Shown: positions 18,646-26,414 of the stretch, piece after piece
Numbering within the stretch: the first letter of the stretch is position 1
Layout of the letters: every line of letters begins with the position of its first letter
DNA from: Acidobacterium sp.
GTDB lineage: Bacteria; Acidobacteriota; Terriglobia; Terriglobales; Acidobacteriaceae
Reading direction: 5' to 3'
Assembly: GCA_027315385.1 (NCBI GenBank)
Contig: DAHUYD010000116.1
Location: forward strand, 1 to 36,998
DNA: 36,998 bases
Program-made: the position numbers and the translations under genes
Notes under the pieces: generated by a model
What the model was told of the DNA's origin: nothing
The model's input: the letters and a program-made list of their open reading frames with translations, nothing else
The model's database searches: none

Positions 18646-19488
18646 TCAGACGCGAATCACTTCAAGGCCCAGCTTCTGATACGGCGCAATCATCTCGTCC
18701 GTCGCGCCGGAATCCGTGATGAGCGTCTGGACGGCGGACGTTTCGCAGATGCGCCAGTTCCCGATGACCCCGAATTTTGTATGGTCCACCACCGCGATGT
18801 GGCGGCGCGCGTGGCGTGCCATCGTTCCGTTCAGTTCGGCCTCGTCGGAGCTGAAGCAGCTCAGGCCCCATTTCGCGTCGATGCCGTCGGCCCCGATGAA
18901 CATCGTATGAATGAGCATGTTTTCCAGGCTGCGGATGGCAGTCGGCCCCACCAGCGAAAACCAGTCTCCGCGCAGCAGGCCCCCCGTCACAAACACGCTG
19001 ACGTCCTTCCGCTTCGAGAGTTCCATCGCAATGTTTGCGGTATTCGTAACCACCGTGATTTTGCTGTTCAGCGGTATGCCGCGAATGATCTCCGCCGTGG
19101 TTGTGCCGGGGGTAATAGCGATGGTTTCCCCCGGATCGATGAGCGCGGCGGCGGCTCGGCCAATGCGCCTTTTCTCGCCCGCTTGCCTCTCCACCTGCTC
19201 CTGAAACGAGCGGTCTTTCCGGAACGGCTCATAAAACAGCGGCTCAATCGAAGCCGCCCCGCCGTGGGTTCGGCGAAGCAGCCCCTGCTGCTCGAGCAGA
19301 TCCAGATCCCGGCGAATCGTGACCACGGATACGCCAAGCCGCTCGCTCAGATCGTCGACCGCGACCAGCCCGCTGTCCTGCAGACCGGTAAGGATGCAGT
19401 TGAACCGGTGTTGCTGCCCGCTTTGGGAGCTTTCGGCCGATTCAGTCACAGGTTTCGCCGTCGCCTTGCGCTTTCTTCGCTTCACCAC
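18646..19488 (-). CDS. DeoR-family transcriptional repressor
   Basis: The 280-residue protein has a basic N-terminal tail, a winged helix-turn-helix at about residues 28-80 (GVSVVTIRRDLDLLEQQGLL then RRTHGGA) and a DeoR C-terminal sensor domain. Sensor stretches include IAITPGTTTAEIIRG, VVTNTANIAMELSKR, FVTGGLLRGDWFSLVGP and MFIGADGID. Members bind sugar phosphates and repress sugar catabolic genes. The ATG at 19488 is 3 bases after the stop of the MFS sugar transporter, so the two form an operon. The likely targets are that operon and the divergent isomerase operon, where repeated ACGAA sites occur. Confidence 0.92.
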   Translation of the reverse strand: MVKRRKRKATAKPVTESAESSQSGQQHRFNCILTGLQDSGLVAVDDLSERLGVSVVTIRRDLDLLEQQGLLRRTHGGAASIEPLFYEPFRKDRSFQEQVERQAGEKRRIGRAAAALIDPGETIAITPGTTTAEIIRGIPLNSKITVVTNTANIAMELSKRKDVSVFVTGGLLRGDWFSLVGPTAIRSLENMLIHTMFIGADGIDAKWGLSCFSSDEAELNGTMARHARRHIAVVDHTKFGVIGNWRICETSAVQTLITDSGATDEMIAPYQKLGLEVIRV

Positions 19489-19491
19489 CTG

Positions 19492-20868
19492 TCATGCCTC
19501 CCACTCGTGCTGAATCTGCTCCAGCGTTTTACCTTTGGTCTCCGGAACCATCTTCCATATAAACACGAAGCTTGCAACACACAGAACCGCGTAGATACCG
19601 AAAGTTCCGGATACTCCCAGCCCGCGCACCAGAGACAGGAAGGTAAAGGTGACGGCCAGAGTGCCGGTCCACAGTGTCGACGTAGCGATGGATGCTGCGC
19701 GGCCCCGGATCTTATTCGGGAAAATCTCCGAGATAACGACCCACGGGATAGGTCCCATGGCAAAAGCGAAGAAACCCGTGTAACTGAGGATACATGCGAG
19801 GACCAGCAGCGGAGATAGCCCCGGGATACGGTAAGCAATCACGAACGCTGCCAGAGAAACGGCCATGCCCGCGGAGGCCGTCAGCAGCATGCTGCGGCGT
19901 CCCCAGCGGTCGAGAAAGCGCAGGGCGATCACCGTGCAAACCAGGTTCGTAAAGCCGATGATGACATTGGCCATCAAAGCGGAACCTGCGCTTTCGCCCT
20001 TGAAATGCTGGCTGATCAGAATCGATCCATAGTAGAGAACCGTGTTGATTCCGGTGATCTGGCAGACAACAGCCAGACCAACGGCAACCAGGAGCGGCCT
20101 GCGCATCGCCTTGCTGAAGACTTCTTTCCAGGTGCCCGCTTCGCCGGCCGCGGCCTGCTCCACCAGCTCCACCTGCACATCGGCCTGCTCCGGGCCATAG
20201 ATGCGGGACAGCACCGCCCTGCCTTCTTCTCGGCGCTGGTTGCTGATGAGCCACCGCGGACTTTCAGGGATAAAAAGGAGCCCAATGAAGAAGACCAGTG
20301 CGGGAATTGCCGCAACGCCAAGCATCCATCGCCAACTGCTGTTCCCCAAACCGGCCAGGCTCCAGCTCACCAGATAGGCCACCAGAATCCCGACAACGAT
20401 CGCGAGCTGATTCAGCGATACCAGCCGGCCCCGGATGCGCGCGGGCGCGATCTCCGCGATGTAGACCGGTGTCAGCACGGAAGCGAGCCCAATCGCCAGA
20501 CCTCCAGTCAGGCGGCCTGTCGCGAAGATCGCGAGCGAATTCGCCAGAGCCGCGCCCACCGTCGATGCCGCAAACAACACCGCAGCCAGCAGCAGCGACT
20601 TTCTGCGCCCGAGGCGATCTCCAACCAGGCTGGCTCCCGCCGCGCCCAGCAGGCAGCCCAGCAGCAGAGCGCTCGCCGCCACTTCCGTCTCCACATTCGA
20701 CAGGGAGAATTGCCGCTGCAGAAAAAGCAGAACGCCGTTGATGACGGCCGTATCAAATCCGAAAAGGAATCCCGATATGGCGGCAATCACCGCAAGAAAG
20801 AGAACATATAACGGAGACCGGGCGCTGGCTCCCCCTGAGGACTGGTCGGCGACTACGGGAATTTGCAT
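19492..20868 (-). CDS. MFS sugar transporter (sugar-porter family)
   Basis: The 458-residue inner-membrane protein has about 12 hydrophobic segments. It carries sugar-porter signatures: GFLFGFDTAVINGVL in TM1, DRLGRRKSLL after TM2, PESPRWLI before the central loop, QITGINTVLYY in TM7, GPIPWVVISEIFP in TM10 and PETKGKTLEQI at the C-terminus. These match XylE/GLUT-type proton symporters or facilitators for hexoses or pentoses. The exact sugar cannot be told. It heads an operon with the DeoR-type gene and is divergent from the cupin isomerase operon across a 214-base regulatory region. Confidence 0.92.
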   Translation of the reverse strand: MQIPVVADQSSGGASARSPLYVLFLAVIAAISGFLFGFDTAVINGVLLFLQRQFSLSNVETEVAASALLLGCLLGAAGASLVGDRLGRRKSLLLAAVLFAASTVGAALANSLAIFATGRLTGGLAIGLASVLTPVYIAEIAPARIRGRLVSLNQLAIVVGILVAYLVSWSLAGLGNSSWRWMLGVAAIPALVFFIGLLFIPESPRWLISNQRREEGRAVLSRIYGPEQADVQVELVEQAAAGEAGTWKEVFSKAMRRPLLVAVGLAVVCQITGINTVLYYGSILISQHFKGESAGSALMANVIIGFTNLVCTVIALRFLDRWGRRSMLLTASAGMAVSLAAFVIAYRIPGLSPLLVLACILSYTGFFAFAMGPIPWVVISEIFPNKIRGRAASIATSTLWTGTLAVTFTFLSLVRGLGVSGTFGIYAVLCVASFVFIWKMVPETKGKTLEQIQHEWEA

Positions 20869-20883
20869 GGTTCTCTTTTGCGA

Positions 20884-21022
20884 ACGAATCTTTTATATAC
20901 GAAAGCGAGAGTATTGCGATACACGCGGAATAGTGCAGCTCAGGAGGCTTTGTCCGGCGGAGCGAAGGTCGGAACGGCCTCAAAACAGTCGGCCTGGTGA
21001 GTCTCTTACGCCATAAACGAAA
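20884..21022. promoter_or_regulatory. Repeated ACGAA sites in the divergent MFS/isomerase promoter region
   Basis: ACGAA occurs at 20884-20888 (in CGAACGAATC) and 20899 onward (TACGAAAGCG), both just upstream of the MFS start. It occurs again at 21015-21022 (AAACGAAA) on the isomerase side, before the palindrome at 21047-21063. An AT-rich TATATAAAA on the minus strand near 20891-20900 may be the MFS -10 region. Confidence 0.4.
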
Positions 21023-21042
21023 GATGTGCGATTACTATATGC

Positions 21043-21071
21043 TTGAAAACGAACACCTCGTTTGCTACTAT
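21043..21071 (+). promoter_or_regulatory. Isomerase-operon promoter with palindromic operator between -35 and -10
   Basis: TTGAAA (21043-21048) and TACTAT (21066-21071) are separated by 17 bases. The inverted repeat AAACGA-ACACC-TCGTTT (21047-21063) fills the spacer. The predicted transcription start is near 21078, only about 5 bases before the ATG at 21083, so the mRNA would be nearly leaderless. Repressor binding here would block RNA polymerase directly. Confidence 0.6.
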
Positions 21072-21082
21072 CCGGTGCAGTC

Positions 21083-21691
21083 ATGAAGGTGGCACCCAAC
21101 TCATCGGAGAACCAGGGCGAGAGGCTGATTGTGCCGGACCTTGCCCCGATCCGGCTGGACTGGCCTGCCGGCGCCATGATCGGGCTTCCCGCAAAAGAGA
21201 GCGCGAAGAAGCTCGCCGATCTCGAGCCGCTGTTCCTGGACCGGGCCGCATTCCATGCCCTGGACCCGGAGCTGGTGGTCTACCGTGTTCGCTCCTGGAC
21301 CCCGGTCCAGCCCGGCAGCGAGGGAGGCCTCTTCTGGGGCGTGACGATCCTCGAGCCCGGCAAGGTCGGCAAGGAGTACTTCATGACCCATGGCCATTTC
21401 CATTCCAACCCCACTCGCGCGGAATATTACTGCGGAGTTCAGGGCCACGGTCTGCTGCTCCGCATGGATCACCAGCGTTCCACATCGGCGGAGGAGATGC
21501 GATCGGGTACTCTGCACTACATCCGGGGAGAGCATGCCCACCGCGTCGTGAACGTGGGCGACGAACCCCTGATCTTCTGGGCGTGCTGGGGCAGCGACGC
21601 CGGTTACAACTACGGCGCCATCCGTGAGCACGGATTCGGCGCCCGCGTGCTGGAACGCGATGGGCGCCCGGTCGTCATTTCAGATGAATAG
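21083..21691 (+). CDS. Cupin-type glucose-6-phosphate isomerase (copy A)
   Basis: The 202-residue protein belongs to the cupin PGI family (Pfam GPI), unrelated to E. coli Pgi. It carries the metal site THGHFHSNPTRAEYY with His105, His107 and Glu114, plus a later His (GEHAHRVVN, His151/His153). These match the HxH...E...H ligands of archaeal cupin PGI. It should interconvert glucose-6-phosphate and fructose-6-phosphate; a related sugar phosphate is possible. ATG 21083 is chosen (MKVAPNSSEN). A TTG at 21062 is in frame but lies within the promoter. No good ribosome-binding site is visible, consistent with a near-leaderless mRNA. It overlaps the next gene by 8 bases. Confidence 0.85.
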   Translation: MKVAPNSSENQGERLIVPDLAPIRLDWPAGAMIGLPAKESAKKLADLEPLFLDRAAFHALDPELVVYRVRSWTPVQPGSEGGLFWGVTILEPGKVGKEYFMTHGHFHSNPTRAEYYCGVQGHGLLLRMDHQRSTSAEEMRSGTLHYIRGEHAHRVVNVGDEPLIFWACWGSDAGYNYGAIREHGFGARVLERDGRPVVISDE

Positions 21692-22478
21692 CGCGCTGGA
21701 GGAGCCTTTCGACTCCGGCCTGGACGTCAGACTCAGGCCCGCGGAGCTCTCTTTCGAGTATGGTCCCGGCGTGCTCGGCCCGGTCGCGGAATTGCGCCGC
21801 CTGCGGGACATTCGCGCCAGCCTGATGGATCCGAACTGCAGCGGTCCCGATCCGGTGTACGGCATCGCCATGGACGTGTGCCGCCGCCAGGACGCGGACG
21901 AACTGAATCGTCGATATTTGCTCTTTGGAGTGGTCGCCTACGCCGGCGGCCGCCTCGGCCATGAGCCGGTGCGCAGCCAGGGGCATATTCACGCTCCCGC
22001 GCCGCACAGCGGATGGTCCACTCCTGAGCTGTTTGAAATCTGGGAAGGCCGGGCCATTGTCTACGCGCAGCAGTCCGCGGACGACGATCCCGGACGATGC
22101 ATCGCCGTGGAAGCCGGCCCCGGGGATCAGGTGGTGGTCCCGCCTGGATGGGCGCATTGCGTCATCAACGCGGATGAGCATCGGCCCATGGTCTTTGCGG
22201 CTCTCTGCGAACGGCAGTACGGATTCCTGTACGACGCAGTCCGCGCGCACGGCGGCCTCGCGTGGTTTCCGGTGTTGCACGGCGCCGGCATCGAATGGCG
22301 GCCGAACCCGCGCTACCGGAAATCGCCGCTCCAGATTAAGCAGCCACGCAATTACGGTGAGCTGGGCCTCGACCCGGCAACGCCGATCTACCGCCAATTT
22401 CAGTCCAACCCCGAGGCTTTGCAATGGGTGTCGGAGCCGGCGCGAGCCGCGGAGCTGTGGCCCTCGCTGGAGCCGTAG
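21684..22478 (+). CDS. Cupin-type glucose-6-phosphate isomerase homologue (copy B)
   Basis: The 264-residue protein is a second, longer member of the cupin PGI family. It has the metal-site pattern SQGHIHAPAPHSGWSTPELF (His101, His103, Glu115 or Glu118), EIWEGRAIVYAQ, and PGDQVVVPPGWAHCVIN (His158). It adds about 90 N-terminal residues and a C-terminal arm. ATG 21684 overlaps the end of copy A by 8 bases, so translation is coupled. The two cupins differ greatly in sequence, so this is not a recent duplication. It may isomerise a different sugar phosphate or form a hetero-oligomer. All ligand residues look present. Confidence 0.8.
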   Translation: MNSALEEPFDSGLDVRLRPAELSFEYGPGVLGPVAELRRLRDIRASLMDPNCSGPDPVYGIAMDVCRRQDADELNRRYLLFGVVAYAGGRLGHEPVRSQGHIHAPAPHSGWSTPELFEIWEGRAIVYAQQSADDDPGRCIAVEAGPGDQVVVPPGWAHCVINADEHRPMVFAALCERQYGFLYDAVRAHGGLAWFPVLHGAGIEWRPNPRYRKSPLQIKQPRNYGELGLDPATPIYRQFQSNPEALQWVSEPARAAELWPSLEP

Positions 22479-22486
22479 GAGGTCGA

Positions 22487-24727
22487 ATGAAGCCCATCAA
22501 CCGGCGCTCTTTTCTCGCCACCGGCGCCGCCGCCGGCGTTCTTGGCGGCGTCGATCTCGCGGCGGCGCTGCACAGCGCGCCCGCCGCGCCGGCCCAGCAA
22601 GGCCCAGGGGACATTGCCGCGGTGGACTTTCGCTTTGCCCCGGCGGAATGGCAGTCCACCGTCTGTTTTCCTGATGATCCCGATAAAACCGTCGTCGGCA
22701 AATGGGGCGATCTTCGCTGCGATTTCCCATCCAGCCCCTTCGCCGGCATCGACCAGTTCGGCGCCATCGTGGAGTTCACGCTGGCGGGCATGCCGCGCGG
22801 CCAGTGGGTCAAGCAGTGGATGGAAGCGCCGGGAGTCTCCATCCTTCACACGCTGATCGAGCAGCCGAACGCATACATGGAGCTGATAGCCTTCGCCACG
22901 CGGCGCGCCGCCGAGGGCCGCGTCGATAACGTGCTGATGGAGATTCGCCCAAAAACTGTGGACGTGAACGCGTCTCCGCGCCTGCGTATCCGCTCCTGCA
23001 ACGCGTATCGCCTCGGCGCGAATACCGGCCTGGCGAACAACATTTACCGCGAACAGGATGAGACGCCGTGGATGGTCTGCATTCCCCAGAATGCCTTTCC
23101 ACACAACGGCGACCTGTTCTGGCGCGGCGCGCAGGGCGGTTATGAGTTCTTCATGGAGCATGGAACCGCGCAGCACGGCAATCCTCTGCGCGTACTCTTT
23201 CGGTTGCCGCGGAACGGCTCTTCGGGAAAGCTGGACGCAGGCGTATCGGGCGAGCAGTTGCTTCAGGAAGCTCGCGCCTGGTGGCGGACCTGGCGTCCCT
23301 TCGAGGATCCCGTGGCCTGGTCGCTCCCCTCGGCAAAGGGAGATTTTCTGGTCGCGTGCGCACGGAATATCCAGCAGGCCCGCGAAGTGAAAGACGGAAT
23401 GCTGGTGTTCGAAGTGGGACCGACGGTTTATCGTGGCATGTGGATTGTCGACGGCAACTTCCTGCTGGAAGCCGCGCGCTATCTCGGCTACGATCGCGCC
23501 GCCGATCAGGGCCTCCTCTCAGAATGGACCCACCAGGTATCCACCGGCCAGATCATCGCCTCGGCAGGCAACGAGCACTGGAAAGACACCGCCATCGCCA
23601 TGTTCACGCTGGTGCGGGCCTGCGAGCTCAGGCAGGACTGGACGATGATGCGCCAGTTGGCGCCGAAGGTCGGTCATGCCATCGACTTCCTCATCCAGTT
23701 GCGCGACGAGGGACGCAGGGGCGATTCGCCCAACGGAAAATACGGCATTCTGCCGCCAGGGTTCGCCGACGGCGGCATGGGCGGCATTCACTACGAGTTC
23801 ACCAACACGCTGTGGGCGCTCGCGGGATTGCGAGCTGTCTCGCGAGCCAATGAGAAGCTCGGCCTCTCCGACCTCAGTCGAGCCGCCGGGTTCTATCAGG
23901 GGCTGCGAACAGCTTTCGAGGCGGCGGCGCGCGACCAGATGGCGACCGATCCGCGCGGATTCCAGTATCTCCCCATGCTCATGCGGCAGGACCCTGCCAT
24001 GCATCTCGACGCCTGGGATCGGCCGCGGCCGCAGACCTGCCAGTGGGCCCTCTCCCAGGCGATCTTTCCTGGCGAGGTATTCGCGAAGAACAATCCGGTG
24101 GTGCGCGGACACGTGGCGCTGATGCAGGCGTGCACTCGGGAAGACGTTCCCGCGGATACCGGATGGCTGCATCACGGCGGCGTGTGGAACTACAACGCCG
24201 CATTCGTAGCCGAGGTGTATCTGTGGGCGGGCCTGCGCGAGTGGGCCCACCGTACCTTCACCGGATACCTCAACCACGCCTCGCCCCTGCACGCCTGGCG
24301 CGAGGAACAGCCTCTGCAGGATTCTCTGCTCGGCGAGCTCTGGGGCGACATGCCCCACAACTGGGCCAGCGCGGAGTGCATTCGCTACCTGCGCCACATG
24401 CTGGTCCTTGAAGACAATCGCAGCCTCCGCCTGCTCGAGGGTGTTCTGCCGTCCGACCTGCGGGAACGCAGGGCATTCACCCTGACGCAGACGCCCACTC
24501 GCTTTGGAAGAATCTCGCTGGATGTGCAGCCAGCCGGCCTGAAGGGGTGGAAGGCACATTTTCTGCGCAACGCCGGCGAGGCGCCGGAAGCCATCGATCT
24601 GCGCGCCAGCCTTGGACCAGGAGCGGAGCTGACCCAGGTGCGGGGCGCAGCCATGCGGAGAGGCGAGAACGGAGAGGTCAGCGTCGATCCGGCCATTGCG
24701 GAATGGACGGCGTACTGGGGCGTTTGA
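22487..24727 (+). CDS. Tat-exported six-hairpin glycosidase-like protein
   Basis: The 746-residue protein starts at 22487 with an AGGAGG ribosome-binding site overlapping the stop of the cupin gene. It has a twin-arginine signal (NRRSFLATGAAAGVLGG). A beta-rich region (about 45-260) precedes an all-helical part with MWIVDGNFLLEAARYLGYDR, SAGNEHWKDTAIAMFTLVRA, GILPPGFADGGMGG and LHHGGVWNYNAAFVAEVYLW, typical of an (alpha/alpha)6 toroid. I cannot assign a glycoside hydrolase family. A short beta domain closes the protein. It shares its overall plan with the protein at 16256-18460 but little sequence. It is probably a periplasmic or extracellular glycan-acting enzyme. Confidence 0.75.
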   Translation: MKPINRRSFLATGAAAGVLGGVDLAAALHSAPAAPAQQGPGDIAAVDFRFAPAEWQSTVCFPDDPDKTVVGKWGDLRCDFPSSPFAGIDQFGAIVEFTLAGMPRGQWVKQWMEAPGVSILHTLIEQPNAYMELIAFATRRAAEGRVDNVLMEIRPKTVDVNASPRLRIRSCNAYRLGANTGLANNIYREQDETPWMVCIPQNAFPHNGDLFWRGAQGGYEFFMEHGTAQHGNPLRVLFRLPRNGSSGKLDAGVSGEQLLQEARAWWRTWRPFEDPVAWSLPSAKGDFLVACARNIQQAREVKDGMLVFEVGPTVYRGMWIVDGNFLLEAARYLGYDRAADQGLLSEWTHQVSTGQIIASAGNEHWKDTAIAMFTLVRACELRQDWTMMRQLAPKVGHAIDFLIQLRDEGRRGDSPNGKYGILPPGFADGGMGGIHYEFTNTLWALAGLRAVSRANEKLGLSDLSRAAGFYQGLRTAFEAAARDQMATDPRGFQYLPMLMRQDPAMHLDAWDRPRPQTCQWALSQAIFPGEVFAKNNPVVRGHVALMQACTREDVPADTGWLHHGGVWNYNAAFVAEVYLWAGLREWAHRTFTGYLNHASPLHAWREEQPLQDSLLGELWGDMPHNWASAECIRYLRHMLVLEDNRSLRLLEGVLPSDLRERRAFTLTQTPTRFGRISLDVQPAGLKGWKAHFLRNAGEAPEAIDLRASLGPGAELTQVRGAAMRRGENGEVSVDPAIAEWTAYWGV

Positions 24728-24778
24728 GATCCGCCGGCATTCGCGATCTCCGGCCACTAACTTTACGGGAGAGCATTC

Positions 24779-25966
24779 ATGGCGATCAGGCAATGGATTC
24801 TTTTGTTGAATGCGCTGTTCATCCTCGCTCCGATGTCATCCTGCGGCAGCGGAGGCAGCAAGTCGACCGGAACCACCACCACCACTTCGTCCTCCCGTCC
24901 TCAGGTTATGTTCCCGTACGCGCAGGGATGGCTCGGTGCGGACGGAGCCTACTCCGTTTCGCTCGGTAACGGTAAAAGCCTCTGGTTCTTCGATGACACC
25001 TTCATCGGACCCGCCTCCGCTGCCAGCCGCGCCCAGTCAACCGCGTTCATTCACAACTCGGTCGGCCTCTCCACCTGCAATGGGATGAATTGCACGATTC
25101 AGTACTACTGGAGCGGCATGAACACCGCCTCGCCCGGGCCTGTTTTCGTCGCCCCGGGCACGGATTGGTATTGGGCGCTGGATAACTTCATCTACAACGG
25201 CACGCTCTACGTCGCGCTGATGCAGATGCACGCCGCCGGCACCGGAGCCTTTGGATTCGCTTACAGCGGATCGGTGTTGGCCAGCATCAGCAACTACACC
25301 GCGCCGCCATCGCAGTGGAACATCGTGTATCAGCAGCTCAACACCGGGGGCAGCGTCGTCCCCGGCATTTCCATCGTGGCCAACCAGGGGCCGGCAGGCA
25401 ATCCGGATCGCGCCGATCCAAATGGGGCCAATTACGCTTATTTCTTCGCCGGCGTCGGAAGCCCTCCCTGTCTGGCGCTGCTGCGTATTCCGCTCACGGA
25501 CCTGAGTCATCTCGCGCGCCCCGGAAACACGGATTGGCAATATCTGGACACCAGCGGAAGCTGGGCCGCGTGGCAGGATTCCGCCGCCACCCTGCCCAGC
25601 GACAGCGCTCAGGTCATCCACCCGGCCGCCACGGAGATGACGGTGCGCTGGCACAGCGCCACACGCCAGTGGATCGCCGTTTATCCGGCCGGACTCACCG
25701 ATCAGGCTCGCTATGCGCTCTCTTCGTCTCTCACTTCCGGCTGGGGAGCTTCCCAGGCGCTTTACACCTATCCCGAAATGCAGACCTCCAGCGCGAACTA
25801 CACGCCCAATGTCTTCTGCTATGCGGCCAAGGAGCATCCGGAGTTCGAGACTGCCGGGCAACTGGTGTTCACCTACGTCTGCAATTCGACCGTGGAAAGC
25901 GACGTGACAAAGAACATGAATCTGTACCACCCCATCGTGGTGACGCAAAACCTGCCGCAAAAATAA
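24779..25966 (+). CDS. Secreted lipoprotein, possible five-bladed beta-propeller (DUF4185-like)
   Basis: The 395-residue protein has a lipoprotein-type signal (LFILAPMSSCGSGG, Cys22; the lipobox is weak) followed by a Ser/Thr-rich linker (STGTTTTTSSS). The body contains repeated blade-like strands such as KSLWFFDDTFIGP, WYWALDNFIYNGTLYVALMQ, NYAYFFAGVG and WIAVYPAGL. WFFDDTF and the FDxT-type ends resemble DUF4185 and other five-bladed propellers related to glycosidases. The call is tentative. It lies 51 bases after the six-hairpin gene with a GGGAGAG site, so it is probably the last gene of the isomerase operon. Confidence 0.65.
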   Translation: MAIRQWILLLNALFILAPMSSCGSGGSKSTGTTTTTSSSRPQVMFPYAQGWLGADGAYSVSLGNGKSLWFFDDTFIGPASAASRAQSTAFIHNSVGLSTCNGMNCTIQYYWSGMNTASPGPVFVAPGTDWYWALDNFIYNGTLYVALMQMHAAGTGAFGFAYSGSVLASISNYTAPPSQWNIVYQQLNTGGSVVPGISIVANQGPAGNPDRADPNGANYAYFFAGVGSPPCLALLRIPLTDLSHLARPGNTDWQYLDTSGSWAAWQDSAATLPSDSAQVIHPAATEMTVRWHSATRQWIAVYPAGLTDQARYALSSSLTSGWGASQALYTYPEMQTSSANYTPNVFCYAAKEHPEFETAGQLVFTYVCNSTVESDVTKNMNLYHPIVVTQNLPQK

Positions 25967-26414
25967 AACGCGCTTCCGGTGCGTGGCCGATCGATGGGAG
26001 CGGCGCACGGACCATCGACACCTGCTTTCGAAGCCCCGATCTCCCCCCGGCGGCCGCCGGCAACCCGGGGGATGATCGCAGCGAAAGTGCGGCGGTCACT
26101 CCCGTTTTGAGCCGGCGAGCATCCGCGAGCTGCTCTTTCTTCCGTTGGAAGACCCGGCATACCCCTCCCTGTGTGCGGATGCAAGCCTCAAAGCATCAGC
26201 AATTTAAGGCATTATCTCCAGGTCCGCGGGCGGCGGCATGTCCAATGTTCCCCGGGGATTGCGTCGGAAGAAGCCCCAGCTTAAAAGAAAGCGGAAAGAT
26301 GTCTATTGACAATAATTAGAAAGTCTCCATAGTCTGTATTGCGGCGAACAGAACATATATCGTGTCGCTCTGAAAATGAATTGCAAAACTTTAGTTGTTC
26401 CCTGGGAGGCTGCA
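25967..26414. other. Gene-free region upstream of the TonB receptor
   Basis: The 448-base region carries a GC-rich palindrome CCGGCGGCCGCCGG (26047-26060). It turns AT-rich from about 26280, where the receptor promoter lies. No small gene or structured RNA was recognised. Confidence 0.5.
26306..26333 (+). promoter_or_regulatory. Promoter of the TonB-dependent receptor gene
   Basis: TTGACA (26306-26311) is a perfect -35 box, and CATAGT (26328-26333) lies 16 bases on. The start would be near 26340, giving a leader of about 75 bases. CGAACAGAACATA (26344-26356) just downstream resembles the half-sites seen at the other sugar promoters. Confidence 0.55.
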
